A stretch of 64,000 nt of DNA. It comes from Sphingomonas sp. Root710. GTDB taxonomy: Bacteria > Pseudomonadota > Alphaproteobacteria > Sphingomonadales > Sphingomonadaceae. How positions within the stretch are numbered: the stretch's first letter is position 1; each line of letters begins with the position of its first letter. Of this stretch, positions 56,302 to 64,000 are shown in pieces. The notes under the pieces were generated by a model, which was given only the letters and a program-made list of their open reading frames with translations, did no database searches and was not told the DNA's origin. The position numbers and the translations under genes are program-made. The stretch covers positions 197,646 through 261,645 of the forward strand of contig NZ_LMIB01000017.1 of assembly GCF_001429065.1 (NCBI RefSeq), written 5' to 3'.

Positions 56302-58176
56302 TTGTACCGGATTAACAACGACATAGAGGATGCATCCGCGCCGGGTGCGGGCCGGCCGGGGCAGGGGGACCTGCCACCCGAAGCGCCGCTCGCCATGCCG
56401 GTGCAGGATTTGTCGCGTGCGCCCGTCGCCGCGTCGCGCGAACCGCTTGGCTATGTCGGCCCGCTGTTTCAGCGCCGCCTCTACCTGATCGTCGGCAGCT
56501 TCCTCTTCGGCCTTCTCGCCGCGCAGGAGATGTTCACCCCGCTGCGTTCGGACGGGATCGACTGGATCGACGCGGGCTTCTTCCTGCTCTTCTTCGGCCT
56601 GTTCGCCTGGATCGCCTTCGGCTTCCTCAACGCGGTCGCGGGCCTCTTCGTCCTGCTCGGCCGCGGCCCGGTCATCGCCACGCGGCACGGGGGCGATCTC
56701 GTCCTGCCGACGAAGCGCACCGCGGTGCTGATGCCGATCTATAATGAGGATGTCGGCGCGGTCTTCCGCCGCCTGCGCGCGATGACCGAATCGATCGATC
56801 GCGTCGGAGCGGCGGACATGTTCGACTTCTTCATCCTCAGCGATTCGCACGAGCGCGCCTACGCCAAGGAATATGTCGCCTTCCTGCGCCTGCGCGATGA
56901 AAGCCGCGCCAGCGTCTTCTATCGCCGCCGCGAACACAACGTCGCCCGCAAGCCCGGCAACATCGCCGAATGGGTCGGCCGCTTCGGCGCGGCCTATGAG
57001 AATATGCTGGTCCTCGACGCCGACAGCCTGATGACCGGCGCGGCGATGGTCCGTCTCGCTACCGCGATCGAGGCGCGGCCGTCGATCGGCCTGCTCCAGA
57101 CGGTGCCCCAGCTGATCAACGGCCAGACGATGTTCGCGCGCTGGCAGCAGTTCGCCTCCGCGGTCTACGGCCCCGTCGCCTCCGCCGGCCTGCGCTGGTG
57201 GTCGGGGACCGAGGCGACCTTCTGGGGCCATAACGCCATCGTCCGCGTGAAGGCCTTCGCCGAAAGCTGCGGCCTGCCCGAACTGCCCGAGGGCAGCCTG
57301 CTCGGCGGCCACATCATGAGTCACGACATGGTCGAGGCGGCGTTGCTGCGGCGGCGCGGCTGGGCGGTCCACATGGTCAATCTGCCGGAGGGCAGCTATG
57401 AGGAATTCCCGCCGACGATGATCGATCATTCGGTCCGCGACCGGCGCTGGTGCCAGGGCAATCTCCAGCATCTCCGCCTGCTGAACGCCGCCGGGCTGCA
57501 CTGGGTCAGCCGGCTCCAGCTGTTCATGGGCGCTTCGGCCTATCTCACCTCGCCGCTCTGGCTGCTCCTGCTCGGCGCTGCGACCTTCGAGCAGCTGCGC
57601 GCCAATTTCGACGGTTTCGTGCTGATCTCGTCGGGCTGGCTGCTCGGGCTCACCCTGCTCATGCTGTTCGGGCCCAAGGTGATGGCGCTGATCGCGCTCA
57701 CCCAGGATGGCGAACTGCGGCGGCAGCTCGGCGGCTGGCGCAGCATCGTTCGGGGCACGCTGCTCGAAACCGTCACCGCGATCGTCACCGCGCCGGTCAT
57801 CATGCTCACCCAGACGATGGCGATCATCGACATATTGCGCGGCCGCCAGAGCGGCTGGCTGCCCCAGCGGCGCGAGGTCGAGGGGCTCGATTTCGGTGAG
57901 GTCACCCGTTTCTACGCCTGGCACATCGCGCTCGGCGCGGCGCTGATGACCGCGATCGCGGTCGGTGTCGACGGCACCATCTGGTCGCTCCCCGTCGCGG
58001 TCGGACTGATGCTCACCCCCTTCACCGTCTGGGTCACCTCGCGCGCCGACATGGGCGACTGGCTCGTCCGTCGCGGCTATTTCGTCTCGCCCGCCGATCA
58101 CCGCCGTTTCGAGGAAGGCCCCGTCGAAGCGGCCGAACTCGTCCTCGAACCCAGCTTCGTGATTGCGCGGGGCTAG
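56302..58176 (+). CDS. opgH: Glucan glucosyltransferase OpgH (MdoH)
   Basis: 624 aa if started at TTG 56302; ATG 56395 (593 aa) is an alternative with little upstream support. Several TM helices (about 58-110 and four or five after residue 400). GT2 motifs: LMPIYNEDVGAVFRRLRAMT, DADSLMTGAAMVRLA, SLLGGHIMSHDMVEAALLRR and RDRRWCQGNLQHLRLL. Polymerises UDP-glucose into the beta-glucan backbone across the inner membrane for OpgG. Full catalytic core present. Confidence 0.92.
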   Translation: MYRINNDIEDASAPGAGRPGQGDLPPEAPLAMPVQDLSRAPVAASREPLGYVGPLFQRRLYLIVGSFLFGLLAAQEMFTPLRSDGIDWIDAGFFLLFFGLFAWIAFGFLNAVAGLFVLLGRGPVIATRHGGDLVLPTKRTAVLMPIYNEDVGAVFRRLRAMTESIDRVGAADMFDFFILSDSHERAYAKEYVAFLRLRDESRASVFYRRREHNVARKPGNIAEWVGRFGAAYENMLVLDADSLMTGAAMVRLATAIEARPSIGLLQTVPQLINGQTMFARWQQFASAVYGPVASAGLRWWSGTEATFWGHNAIVRVKAFAESCGLPELPEGSLLGGHIMSHDMVEAALLRRRGWAVHMVNLPEGSYEEFPPTMIDHSVRDRRWCQGNLQHLRLLNAAGLHWVSRLQLFMGASAYLTSPLWLLLLGAATFEQLRANFDGFVLISSGWLLGLTLLMLFGPKVMALIALTQDGELRRQLGGWRSIVRGTLLETVTAIVTAPVIMLTQTMAIIDILRGRQSGWLPQRREVEGLDFGEVTRFYAWHIALGAALMTAIAVGVDGTIWSLPVAVGLMLTPFTVWVTSRADMGDWLVRRGYFVSPADHRRFEEGPVEAAELVLEPSFVIARG

Positions 58177-58198
58177 GCTGACCGCCTAAGACAGACGC

Positions 58199-59050
58199 AT
58201 GAACCTGTTGGGACGCAAGGTCGGGCTGGACGAGCCCCTGTTCGTGATCGCGGGGCCCTGCGTGATCGAGTCCGAAGCGCTGGTCCTCGGGGTCGCCGAG
58301 CGGCTGCGCAAGATCGCCGACACGCTCGGCATGCTGATCGTCTTCAAGAGCTCCTTCGACAAGGCGAACCGCAGCTCGAACGCTTCCTTCCGCGGCCCCG
58401 GCCTCGATGGCGGTTTGCGCATCCTGGAAAAGGTCCGCGCCGAAACCGGGCTGCCGCTGCTCACCGACGTCCACGATGCCGAACAGGTCCGCGCCGCGGC
58501 GCAGGTCGTCGACATCGTCCAGACCCCCGCCTTCCTCGCCCGGCAGACCGACCTGATCGAGGCCGCGGGCGCGTGCGGCAAGGTCGCCAATATCAAGAAG
58601 GCGCAGTTCATGGCGCCTGCCGACATGAAGCAGGTCGTCGCCAAGGCGAACGCCGCTGCCGAGGCTGCGGGCCGCGCGGCGCAGATCCTCGTCACCGAGC
58701 GCGGCACCTCCTTCGGCTACAACAATCTCGTCACCGATCTGCGCGGGCTGGTTATCATGCGCGAGACCGGCTGCCCGGTGGTCTTCGACGCGACCCATTC
58801 GGTCCAGCTCCCTGGTGCGCAGGGCACCTCCTCGGGCGGCCAGCGCGAGTTCGTTCCGGTGCTGGCGCGCGGCGCGGTCGCGGTCGGCGTCGCGGGTGTC
58901 TTCATGGAAACGCACCCCGATCCATCGCAGGCGCTGTCCGACGGCCCCAACGCCTGGCCGCTCGACCGGCTCGAAGATTTGCTGACCGAACTCCAGTCGC
59001 TCGACGCCCATGGCATCGAGGCGCGGAAGCGCTGGCCGGAGCAGGCCTAG
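58199..59050 (+). CDS. kdsA: 3-deoxy-8-phosphooctulonate synthase KdsA
   Basis: 283 aa. PEP/arabinose-5-P binding motifs: [69 protein letters not shown] and [20 protein letters not shown]. Makes Kdo-8-phosphate for LPS inner core. Its TAG stop overlaps the TAG of the convergent glycosyltransferase by four bases (CTAG). Start ATG 58199 directly follows the opgH end. Confidence 0.95.
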   Translation: MNLLGRKVGLDEPLFVIAGPCVIESEALVLGVAERLRKIADTLGMLIVFKSSFDKANRSSNASFRGPGLDGGLRILEKVRAETGLPLLTDVHDAEQVRAAAQVVDIVQTPAFLARQTDLIEAAGACGKVANIKKAQFMAPADMKQVVAKANAAAEAAGRAAQILVTERGTSFGYNNLVTDLRGLVIMRETGCPVVFDATHSVQLPGAQGTSSGGQREFVPVLARGAVAVGVAGVFMETHPDPSQALSDGPNAWPLDRLEDLLTELQSLDAHGIEARKRWPEQA

Positions 59051-60366
59051 GCGGAGAGGACCTTGTCGTACATCGCGCTCAGCCGCGCCTGATAGGCCTC
59101 GTCGCTGAACTTTGCCGCTTGGGGCCCGGCGGCAGCGGAGAGACGGGCGGCGAGGGCGGGCTCGCGGTCGATCGCCCGCATCGCCCCGGCGATCGCGCCG
59201 GCGTCATAGGGGTCGACCAACAGCCCGGCCTCGCCCACCACTTCGGGCAGCGAGCTGATGGTCGAGGAGATCACTGGAGTGCCCAGCCGGATCGCCTCGA
59301 GCGCGGGGAGGCCGAAGCCTTCGTAGAGCGAAGGGAAGAGTACCGCCTTCGCCCCGCGCGCCAGCCGCAGCAGCATCTCGCGCGGCAGATAGTCGAGCTG
59401 GACGAGCCCCTTCGCCTGCGCCTCCCCATAGAGCGAGATGCCCTTGCCCCCGCCGAAGATCCGCGCCTCCTGCTCGGTCCCCCAATGCCGCGCGCCGACG
59501 ATGACCAGCGGGGTCTCGCTCTGCGCGGTCAGATAGGCCTCGATGATCCGCGCGAGGTTCTTCTTCGGATCGAGCGCGCCGAAGAACAGGAAGTAGCCGC
59601 GATGCTCCAGCCCGAACATGTCCGCGACGACCCGCGCATCCTCCGCCGGATCGCGCGCCAGCAGCGCCTCGGGGATCGGCGCGGTCTGATAGCTGTTGGT
59701 GACCTTGTCGGGCGACAGCTGCGGGAAGAGGGTCAGGATATCGGCGCGGCTCGCTTCGGACACGGTGCAGATATGGTCGCCCTGCGTCACGCACAGCTCG
59801 ATCAGCCGATGATAGGCCTGCTTGTTGTCGAGCGTCGTGTACGGCAGTTTGAGCGGCACCAGGTCGTGCAGCGTGTAGATGTTGCGCGCGCCCTCCAGCC
59901 GCACCGGGATCGGATAGGTCCAGTGCATTATGTCGGGCGGGTTGGGGATGCGCAGTGTCAGGAACTGCCCGCTGCGGCGCAACCGCTTGTCGGCGATGTC
60001 GAACAGCCCCGCGCTGCTGACCAGCCGGTCGAAGGCGGGAAGACGATCGGCGAAGGCCTGCGTCTCGACCGCGCCGGTTATCGGTACGTCGACGCCCTGC
60101 GCGGGAAGCAGCGACCGGAACCATTCGCGCCGCATCCGCCGCTTGTGCTGCTTGCGGTTCTCGGGTGCGCGATTCTTGCCGATCCGGTCGAAGAACAGCA
60201 GCTCGCGCGTCCCTGGCTTCGATCCGACATCGATCCCGAACAGCCCGAGTGTCTGGTGGCCGAGTTTGGCGACGGTGCGCGCCAGGCCATAGCCGTACGT
60301 AGCGACGCCCGTGCCGCGCGGCATGGCAAGGTTGAAGCCATCGATTCCGATTGTGCGCCTGGTCAT
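59047..60366 (-). CDS. Family 4 glycosyltransferase
   Basis: 439 aa. GT-B fold: N-terminal [58 protein letters not shown], and the C-terminal [19 protein letters not shown] with [22 protein letters not shown]4-type retaining enzyme using a nucleotide sugar; acceptor unknown. Downstream partner of the second GT4 gene (10-base gap, same strand), both within the capsule or EPS block. N-termini of the two are alike, pointing to duplication. Confidence 0.88.
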   Translation of the reverse strand: MTRRTIGIDGFNLAMPRGTGVATYGYGLARTVAKLGHQTLGLFGIDVGSKPGTRELLFFDRIGKNRAPENRKQHKRRMRREWFRSLLPAQGVDVPITGAVETQAFADRLPAFDRLVSSAGLFDIADKRLRRSGQFLTLRIPNPPDIMHWTYPIPVRLEGARNIYTLHDLVPLKLPYTTLDNKQAYHRLIELCVTQGDHICTVSEASRADILTLFPQLSPDKVTNSYQTAPIPEALLARDPAEDARVVADMFGLEHRGYFLFFGALDPKKNLARIIEAYLTAQSETPLVIVGARHWGTEQEARIFGGGKGISLYGEAQAKGLVQLDYLPREMLLRLARGAKAVLFPSLYEGFGLPALEAIRLGTPVISSTISSLPEVVGEAGLLVDPYDAGAIAGAMRAIDREPALAARLSAAAGPQAAKFSDEAYQARLSAMYDKVLSA

Positions 60367-60376
60367 CCGCGTCCGC

Positions 60377-61543
60377 TTAGCCTGCCGCCGTCTCGCGGTC
60401 GAGCAGCTGACGATGCACTGCGTCGAGCCGGTCCGCGAAGGCCGTCGCGGTAAAATGCGCGCCGCGCGCGAGACCCGCCTTCGACAGTTCCGTAAGCAGA
60501 TCGTCGTCGGCGAGACGGGCGATCTGCGCCGTCAGCTCGGCCACCGACAGCGGATCGGCGAGCAGCGCCGCACCGCCCGCCACTTCCTCCGCCGCGCCAC
60601 CGCGCGCGGTCAGCACTGGCGTGCCGAGCTGCATCGCCTCGATGATCGGCAGGCCGAATCCCTCGGTGATCGTCGGGAAGAGCAGCGCGCGAGCATTGGC
60701 CATCAGCGCCATAAGCGTCCGCCGGTCGACATAGGGCAGGCGGATGACGAACGGGCGGGCGTCGAGAAAGGGCGTGATTTCGTCGGCGCGCCAGCCATCG
60801 GGCCCTGCGATCACGAGCGGAAGCGTCGCACCGCTGTCGCGATAGGCCTCGACGAGCCGGACAAGATTCTTGCGCGGTTCGACGCTGCCCGCGAACAGCA
60901 TATAGCCGCCCGCCGCCAGACCTGGGGGAAGCGGCGCATCTCCAGCGGACACTTCCACGCCCGGCAGGCAGGCGCTGATGATATCGGGTCGGCAGCCGAG
61001 CGCGGCGATGATGTCGCGCCGCGCCGCCTCGGAGACGGTCAGCAGATGTTCGGCGCTGCCTGCGAGCGCCGCGAGCAGCCGGCGATGTCGTGCCGGATCG
61101 ATCTGGCTCAGCGCCGGATGGGTGATCGGGATCGCGTCATGAACCGTGTAGATGTTGATCCAGCCTTCGATGCGGATCGGCAGCGGATAGGTCCAGTGGA
61201 CGATCCCGCCGCGCCCTGGCGCGACCAGCCGCAACAGGCTGCCGTGGCGGTCGAAATGGACCTGTGACAGGCGGAAGATGTCACGCGCCACAAGGTTCCG
61301 GCCGGCATGGTGCAGGGCGCGCGGCCGGTCCACCAGCGCATCGCCCCAGCGGATCCAGCGCGATATCTGCCCGGCGGGCCCCATAGGCCGCCCACAGCTA
61401 GGATCGGCGATCTCGATCGGCGTGCGCCCCGCGCGGTCGAGCGCGGCGAGCAGCGCCTGCGCATAGGTTGCTACTCCGGTGCCCTCCCGGCCAAGCATGC
61501 GCGCATCGATCGCGAAGGGCGTGTTTTGCGTTTGGCCGGCCAT
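60377..61543 (-). CDS. Family 4 glycosyltransferase
   Basis: 388 aa. Motifs: FAIDARMLGREGTGVATYAQ, LLTVSEAARRDIIAALGCRP, LFAGSVEPRKNLVRLVEAYR, and TEGFGLPIIEAMQLGTPVLT with VAGGAALLADPLS. Same GT4 architecture as the neighbour. Divergent from the KpsT-like ABC gene by 100 bases. Probably adds one sugar to a capsular or exopolysaccharide repeat. Confidence 0.88.
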   Translation of the reverse strand: MAGQTQNTPFAIDARMLGREGTGVATYAQALLAALDRAGRTPIEIADPSCGRPMGPAGQISRWIRWGDALVDRPRALHHAGRNLVARDIFRLSQVHFDRHGSLLRLVAPGRGGIVHWTYPLPIRIEGWINIYTVHDAIPITHPALSQIDPARHRRLLAALAGSAEHLLTVSEAARRDIIAALGCRPDIISACLPGVEVSAGDAPLPPGLAAGGYMLFAGSVEPRKNLVRLVEAYRDSGATLPLVIAGPDGWRADEITPFLDARPFVIRLPYVDRRTLMALMANARALLFPTITEGFGLPIIEAMQLGTPVLTARGGAAEEVAGGAALLADPLSVAELTAQIARLADDDLLTELSKAGLARGAHFTATAFADRLDAVHRQLLDRETAAG

Positions 61544-61643
61544 CGTCTATGCAGGACCGCATTGCAGCACAGGCGCACAGCGTCCAGCTTTTTGTGCTTG
61601 TGCCGAGTTGTGCTTTTGTGGCGAGGTTTGGAGAAGCCCTTCA

Positions 61644-62306
61644 ATGATCCGGTTCGACAATGTTTCGAAGACCTACCACATCCGCAAGTTCCAGAAACAG
61701 GTTTTCAGCAATCTGAGCTTCACGATCCGGCGGGGCGAGAGCATCGGCATCTGCGGGGCGAACGGCGCGGGCAAGTCGACACTGATGCGGCTGATTTCCG
61801 GGGTGGAGCAGCCTACGTCGGGCAGCGTCGAGCGGAGCATGACGACAAGCTGGCCGATCGGCTTCCTCAGCTGTTTCCAGCCGGGCATGACCGGCAGCGA
61901 CAATGTCCGCTTCATCGCCCGCATCTATCGCCAGCCAGAACAGGAGGTACTCGATTATGTCGAGGATTTCGCGCAGCTCGGCCCTTATTTCCATCAGCCG
62001 GTGCGGACCTATTCGTCGGGTATGACCAGCCGCCTGGCCTTTGGCACGTCGCTGGCGATCAACTTCGACTGCTATCTGGTCGACGAGGTCACCGGCGCGG
62101 GCGATGAGCGCTTCCGCAAGCGCTCGCAGGAGGAACTGCACCGGCGTCGGGAGTCGGGCACGCTGGTGATGGTGTCGCACGACCCCCACACGCTCCAGCA
62201 ATATTGCGATCGCGGCGCGGTGCTCTACGGCGGCAATCTGACCTTCTACGATACCGTCGCCGAGGCGTGCGAAGTCCATCACGGCCTGCAGATGCGCGCG
62301 GCGTGA
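61644..62306 (+). CDS. Polysaccharide ABC exporter ATP-binding protein (KpsT/Wzt-like)
   Basis: 220 aa from ATG 61644 (MIRFDNVSKTYHIRKFQKQV), close after GGAG. Walker A CGANGAGKSTLMRLISG, signature VRTYSSGMTSRLAFGTSLAI, Walker B YLVDEVTGAGDERF and switch VMVSHDPHT. Short form without the Wzt carbohydrate-binding tail, as in KpsT. Energises export of capsular polysaccharide through a permease (KpsM-type) not in this window. Confidence 0.9.
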   Translation: MIRFDNVSKTYHIRKFQKQVFSNLSFTIRRGESIGICGANGAGKSTLMRLISGVEQPTSGSVERSMTTSWPIGFLSCFQPGMTGSDNVRFIARIYRQPEQEVLDYVEDFAQLGPYFHQPVRTYSSGMTSRLAFGTSLAINFDCYLVDEVTGAGDERFRKRSQEELHRRRESGTLVMVSHDPHTLQQYCDRGAVLYGGNLTFYDTVAEACEVHHGLQMRAA

Positions 62307-62430
62307 AGCGGGCAGGGGCTGTTCTTCTCTTTCGAATTGGACGAATGGGGCTTGACGCGCGGACGCCTCCCGCGCTTCTCCTTCCCGCGCAAGTCACAGA
62401 TTTGCCGCGATTGTCGATATAGGGTCGTTC

Positions 62431-63615
62431 ATGCATTCCAGTAATTCCGCCCGCTTCAAAATGACCGGCGCTTTGTCGATGCTCGCGCTCACCCTGTCGG
62501 GCTGCGCGGCGCTGCCTTCGAGCGGCCCGACCGGGCGACAGGTTATCCGAGGCGCGCAGGCGCCCGACGCGGCGCTAAAATTCGATGTAGTCGATCTCGA
62601 TGGCGCGGCCTTCCAGAAGCTGATCGCAACCCCGCCGTCCGGGCGCGGAGCCGGGCAACTGGCGGCGCTCGCCCGCGAAGGGAGGGTCGACCGGATCGCG
62701 CCCGGCGACGCGCTGCAGATCAATATCTACGAAGTCGGCATGACGCTGTTCGGCAACAGCACGCAGAGCGCGACCGCCGGCCTGGGCACGGCCGGAGCGG
62801 TCTCGGCCGACGTCGGCGACACCGTACGCTCGCAGCCGGTCAACGTCGTGACGGTCGCATCCGACGGGACGATCCGCCTGCCCTATGTCGGGCGGCTGAT
62901 GGTCGCTGGGTCGACTCCATATGACGTCCAGAGGATGATCGAGCAGGCGCTGCACGGCAAATCACAGAGCCCGCAGGCGCTGGTCACGGTGGTGAACAGC
63001 CCAGGCAACAGCATCTATCTGATCGGCGATGTGAACCGGTCGGGCCGGATGCAGCTGACGGCCGCCCGCGAGCGGCTGCTCGACGCGGTAGCGAGCGCGG
63101 GAGGCGCCAAATCGAGCAGCGCCGATACCGTGATAAGGTTCACCCGCGGCGGGCAGAGCGCCGAGATGCGGCTGGGCGATATACGCGCCGGCAGCGGCGA
63201 CGATCTGACGCTGTTGCCGGGGGATCGGATCGAACTGATCGTCGAGCCGCGTAGCTTCAGCGCGTTCGGCGCGACGCCGAAGGTGTCGCAGGTTCCGTTC
63301 GAAACGCCGGCGCTGTCGCTGGCGGAGGCGCTGGCCCGGATCGGCGGCCCCAACGATGCGCAGGCGGATCCCAAGGCGGTGTTCCTGTTCCGCTACGATG
63401 CGGCCGCGATCGCGGCTGGGGAGCCGCCGGTTATTTATCGCCTCAATCTGATGAAGCCGGAAAGCTACATCATCGCGCAGAACTTCCCGATGCACGACAA
63501 GGACCTGATCTACATCGCCAACTCGGCGGCGAACCCGGTTAGCAAGTTCGTCGGCATCCTGAATCAGCTTTTTGCGCCGTTGCTGACGGCGCGGGTGCTG
63601 ACGAGAAACAACTGA
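62431..63615 (+). CDS. Polysaccharide export outer-membrane lipoprotein (Wza/KpsD-like)
   Basis: 394 aa from ATG 62431, after AGGG. Lipobox LTLSGC puts Cys near residue 25. Poly-export domain about 85-185 (RIAPGDALQINIYEVGMTLF, VASDGTIRLPYVGRLMVAGS), then SLBB-like domains (VVNSPGNSIYLIGDVNRSGR, TLLPGDRIELIVEP). Outer-membrane channel component for capsule or EPS; ends in SKFVGILNQLFAPLLTARVL, a possible membrane helix. 124 bases after the KpsT-like gene. Confidence 0.92.
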   Translation: MHSSNSARFKMTGALSMLALTLSGCAALPSSGPTGRQVIRGAQAPDAALKFDVVDLDGAAFQKLIATPPSGRGAGQLAALAREGRVDRIAPGDALQINIYEVGMTLFGNSTQSATAGLGTAGAVSADVGDTVRSQPVNVVTVASDGTIRLPYVGRLMVAGSTPYDVQRMIEQALHGKSQSPQALVTVVNSPGNSIYLIGDVNRSGRMQLTAARERLLDAVASAGGAKSSSADTVIRFTRGGQSAEMRLGDIRAGSGDDLTLLPGDRIELIVEPRSFSAFGATPKVSQVPFETPALSLAEALARIGGPNDAQADPKAVFLFRYDAAAIAAGEPPVIYRLNLMKPESYIIAQNFPMHDKDLIYIANSAANPVSKFVGILNQLFAPLLTARVLTRNN

Positions 63616-63641
63616 TTCGCGCCTTTCAGGCTTGCCTCACG

Positions 63642-63663
63642 GCCCATTTTCTGGGCTTTTTTC
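63642..63663 (+). terminator. Rho-independent terminator after the Wza-like gene
   Basis: Stem GCCCA / TGGGC with loop TTTTC and TTTTTT directly after. A second small hairpin (TCCCTGC-TTT-GGCAGGA) follows. Confidence 0.82.
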
Positions 63664-63703
63664 CCTGCTTTGGCAGGAAAAAATAAGGTGTTTAGAAAAG
63701 AGC

Positions 63704-63732
63704 TTGACGCTCTGTAGGGTTTCTCATAGAAG
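63704..63732 (+). promoter_or_regulatory. Strong promoter, rRNA-operon-like, at the right edge
   Basis: TTGACG (63704-63709), 17-base spacer, TAGAAG (63727-63732). The following GCGCCCCTCACCGGCGG resembles the start of sphingomonad rRNA leaders as remembered, but no 16S sequence is in view to confirm. Confidence 0.45.
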
Positions 63733-64000
63733 CGCCCCTCACCGGCGGTTACGGAACGGTTTTTCCGGTTCGTTTCCAGGCCCTTTATCTGATCGTCAAC
63801 GCGATCTCCCTAGGCTCTCAAGGTCTGGGTGGTAATTGGCTGTCTGGTATCTTTCTCATTGTTGGAAGATGAAGGGACATGTGGGCGGCGGCTCCGGTCA
63901 TTCACGGCTTCAAGGCGTGGTTTGGTCGGTAAAGCTTAAGTCGTTCACTGTCCTAATATGCAAACACACTTTGTGTATTGTGCAGGAACGGCTCCTTGAA
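63733..64000. other. Untranslated stretch downstream of the edge promoter
   Basis: No gene is supported. It is more A+T-rich than the coding DNA and contains several small hairpins, which would suit a transcribed leader. It runs off the window. Confidence 0.4.

Noticed and set aside
63632..63835. 67-codon frame after the Wza-like gene
   Set aside because: It overlaps a terminator and a promoter-like sequence; no supporting features.

Overview
The window looks like chromosomal DNA of a GC-rich alphaproteobacterium, most likely family Sphingomonadaceae (Sphingomonas/Rhizorhabdus-like). The reasons are the high-GC coding style, the NDUFS4-type accessory complex I protein, TPM, PepSY and glycine-zipper envelope proteins of sphingomonad type, the PrsK/PrsR pair of the XrtA/PEP-CTERM system, the ScfR-type regulator, CobS/CobT, and GTTC-N7-GTTC LexA boxes typical of Alphaproteobacteria. 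Genus is an inference; no rRNA gene is inside the window.

Layout. 0-9 kb: the 3' end of lemA, two TPM-domain proteins, a Nudix hydrolase, NDUFS4-like protein, HrpB helicase, a long-chain polyprenyl diphosphate synthase, chorismate mutase and an ABC-F ATPase. 8.8-14 kb: a PepSY/response regulator/histidine kinase operon, a serralysin-type RTX metalloprotease and a DUF815 ATPase. 14-21 kb: an exopolysaccharide/PEP-CTERM block (small ExbD-like protein, PrsR, PrsK, TIGR03013-type sugar transferase, divergent mannose-1-phosphate guanylyltransferase) with a 265-bp MITE wedged between prsK and the transferase gene. 21-28 kb: ScfR regulator, receiver-only protein, M20 amidohydrolase, DUF4893 lipoprotein, 3-hydroxybutyrate dehydrogenase with a patatin phospholipase, and a DUF2171 protein. 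28-34.5 kb: tRNA-Ala(CGC), HU, CNNM/CorC protein, OmpA lipoprotein, TadA, Pmp3, L28, phytase-like esterase and a glycine-zipper protein. 34.7-39 kb: the DnaJ-like/cobS/phosphatase/cobT operon. 39-48.5 kb: BolA, small membrane proteins, DUF3667, ProA, a sulfite-oxidase-like enzyme, cytochrome b561, acetyl-CoA synthetase and a second ABC-F ATPase.

48.6-54.3 kb is accessory in character. It holds small orphan genes, a decayed duplicate of one of them, and a visibly more A+T-rich three-gene operon (two-TM membrane protein, ImmA/IrrE metallopeptidase, Beta-family protein). This operon is read leftwards from an intergenic region carrying two perfect GTTC-N7-GTTC LexA boxes. The second box faces a rightward pair (unknown 96-aa protein plus HGGXG-motif protein). 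This looks like a divergent SOS-controlled locus and is the best candidate for an undescribed system. The HGGXG frame runs without a stop into the periplasmic glucan gene opgG.

54.3-64 kb is envelope carbohydrate: OpgG and OpgH, KdsA (Kdo-8-phosphate), two family-4 glycosyltransferases, a KpsT/Wzt-like ABC ATPase and a Wza/KpsD-type export lipoprotein. The last 385 bases hold a terminator and an rRNA-operon-like promoter. Palindromic intergenic elements (paired inverted arms beginning CGTCA or CCCCTCCC/CCCCTCTCCC) recur through the window; one appears to lie inside the signal-peptide region of the first TPM gene.
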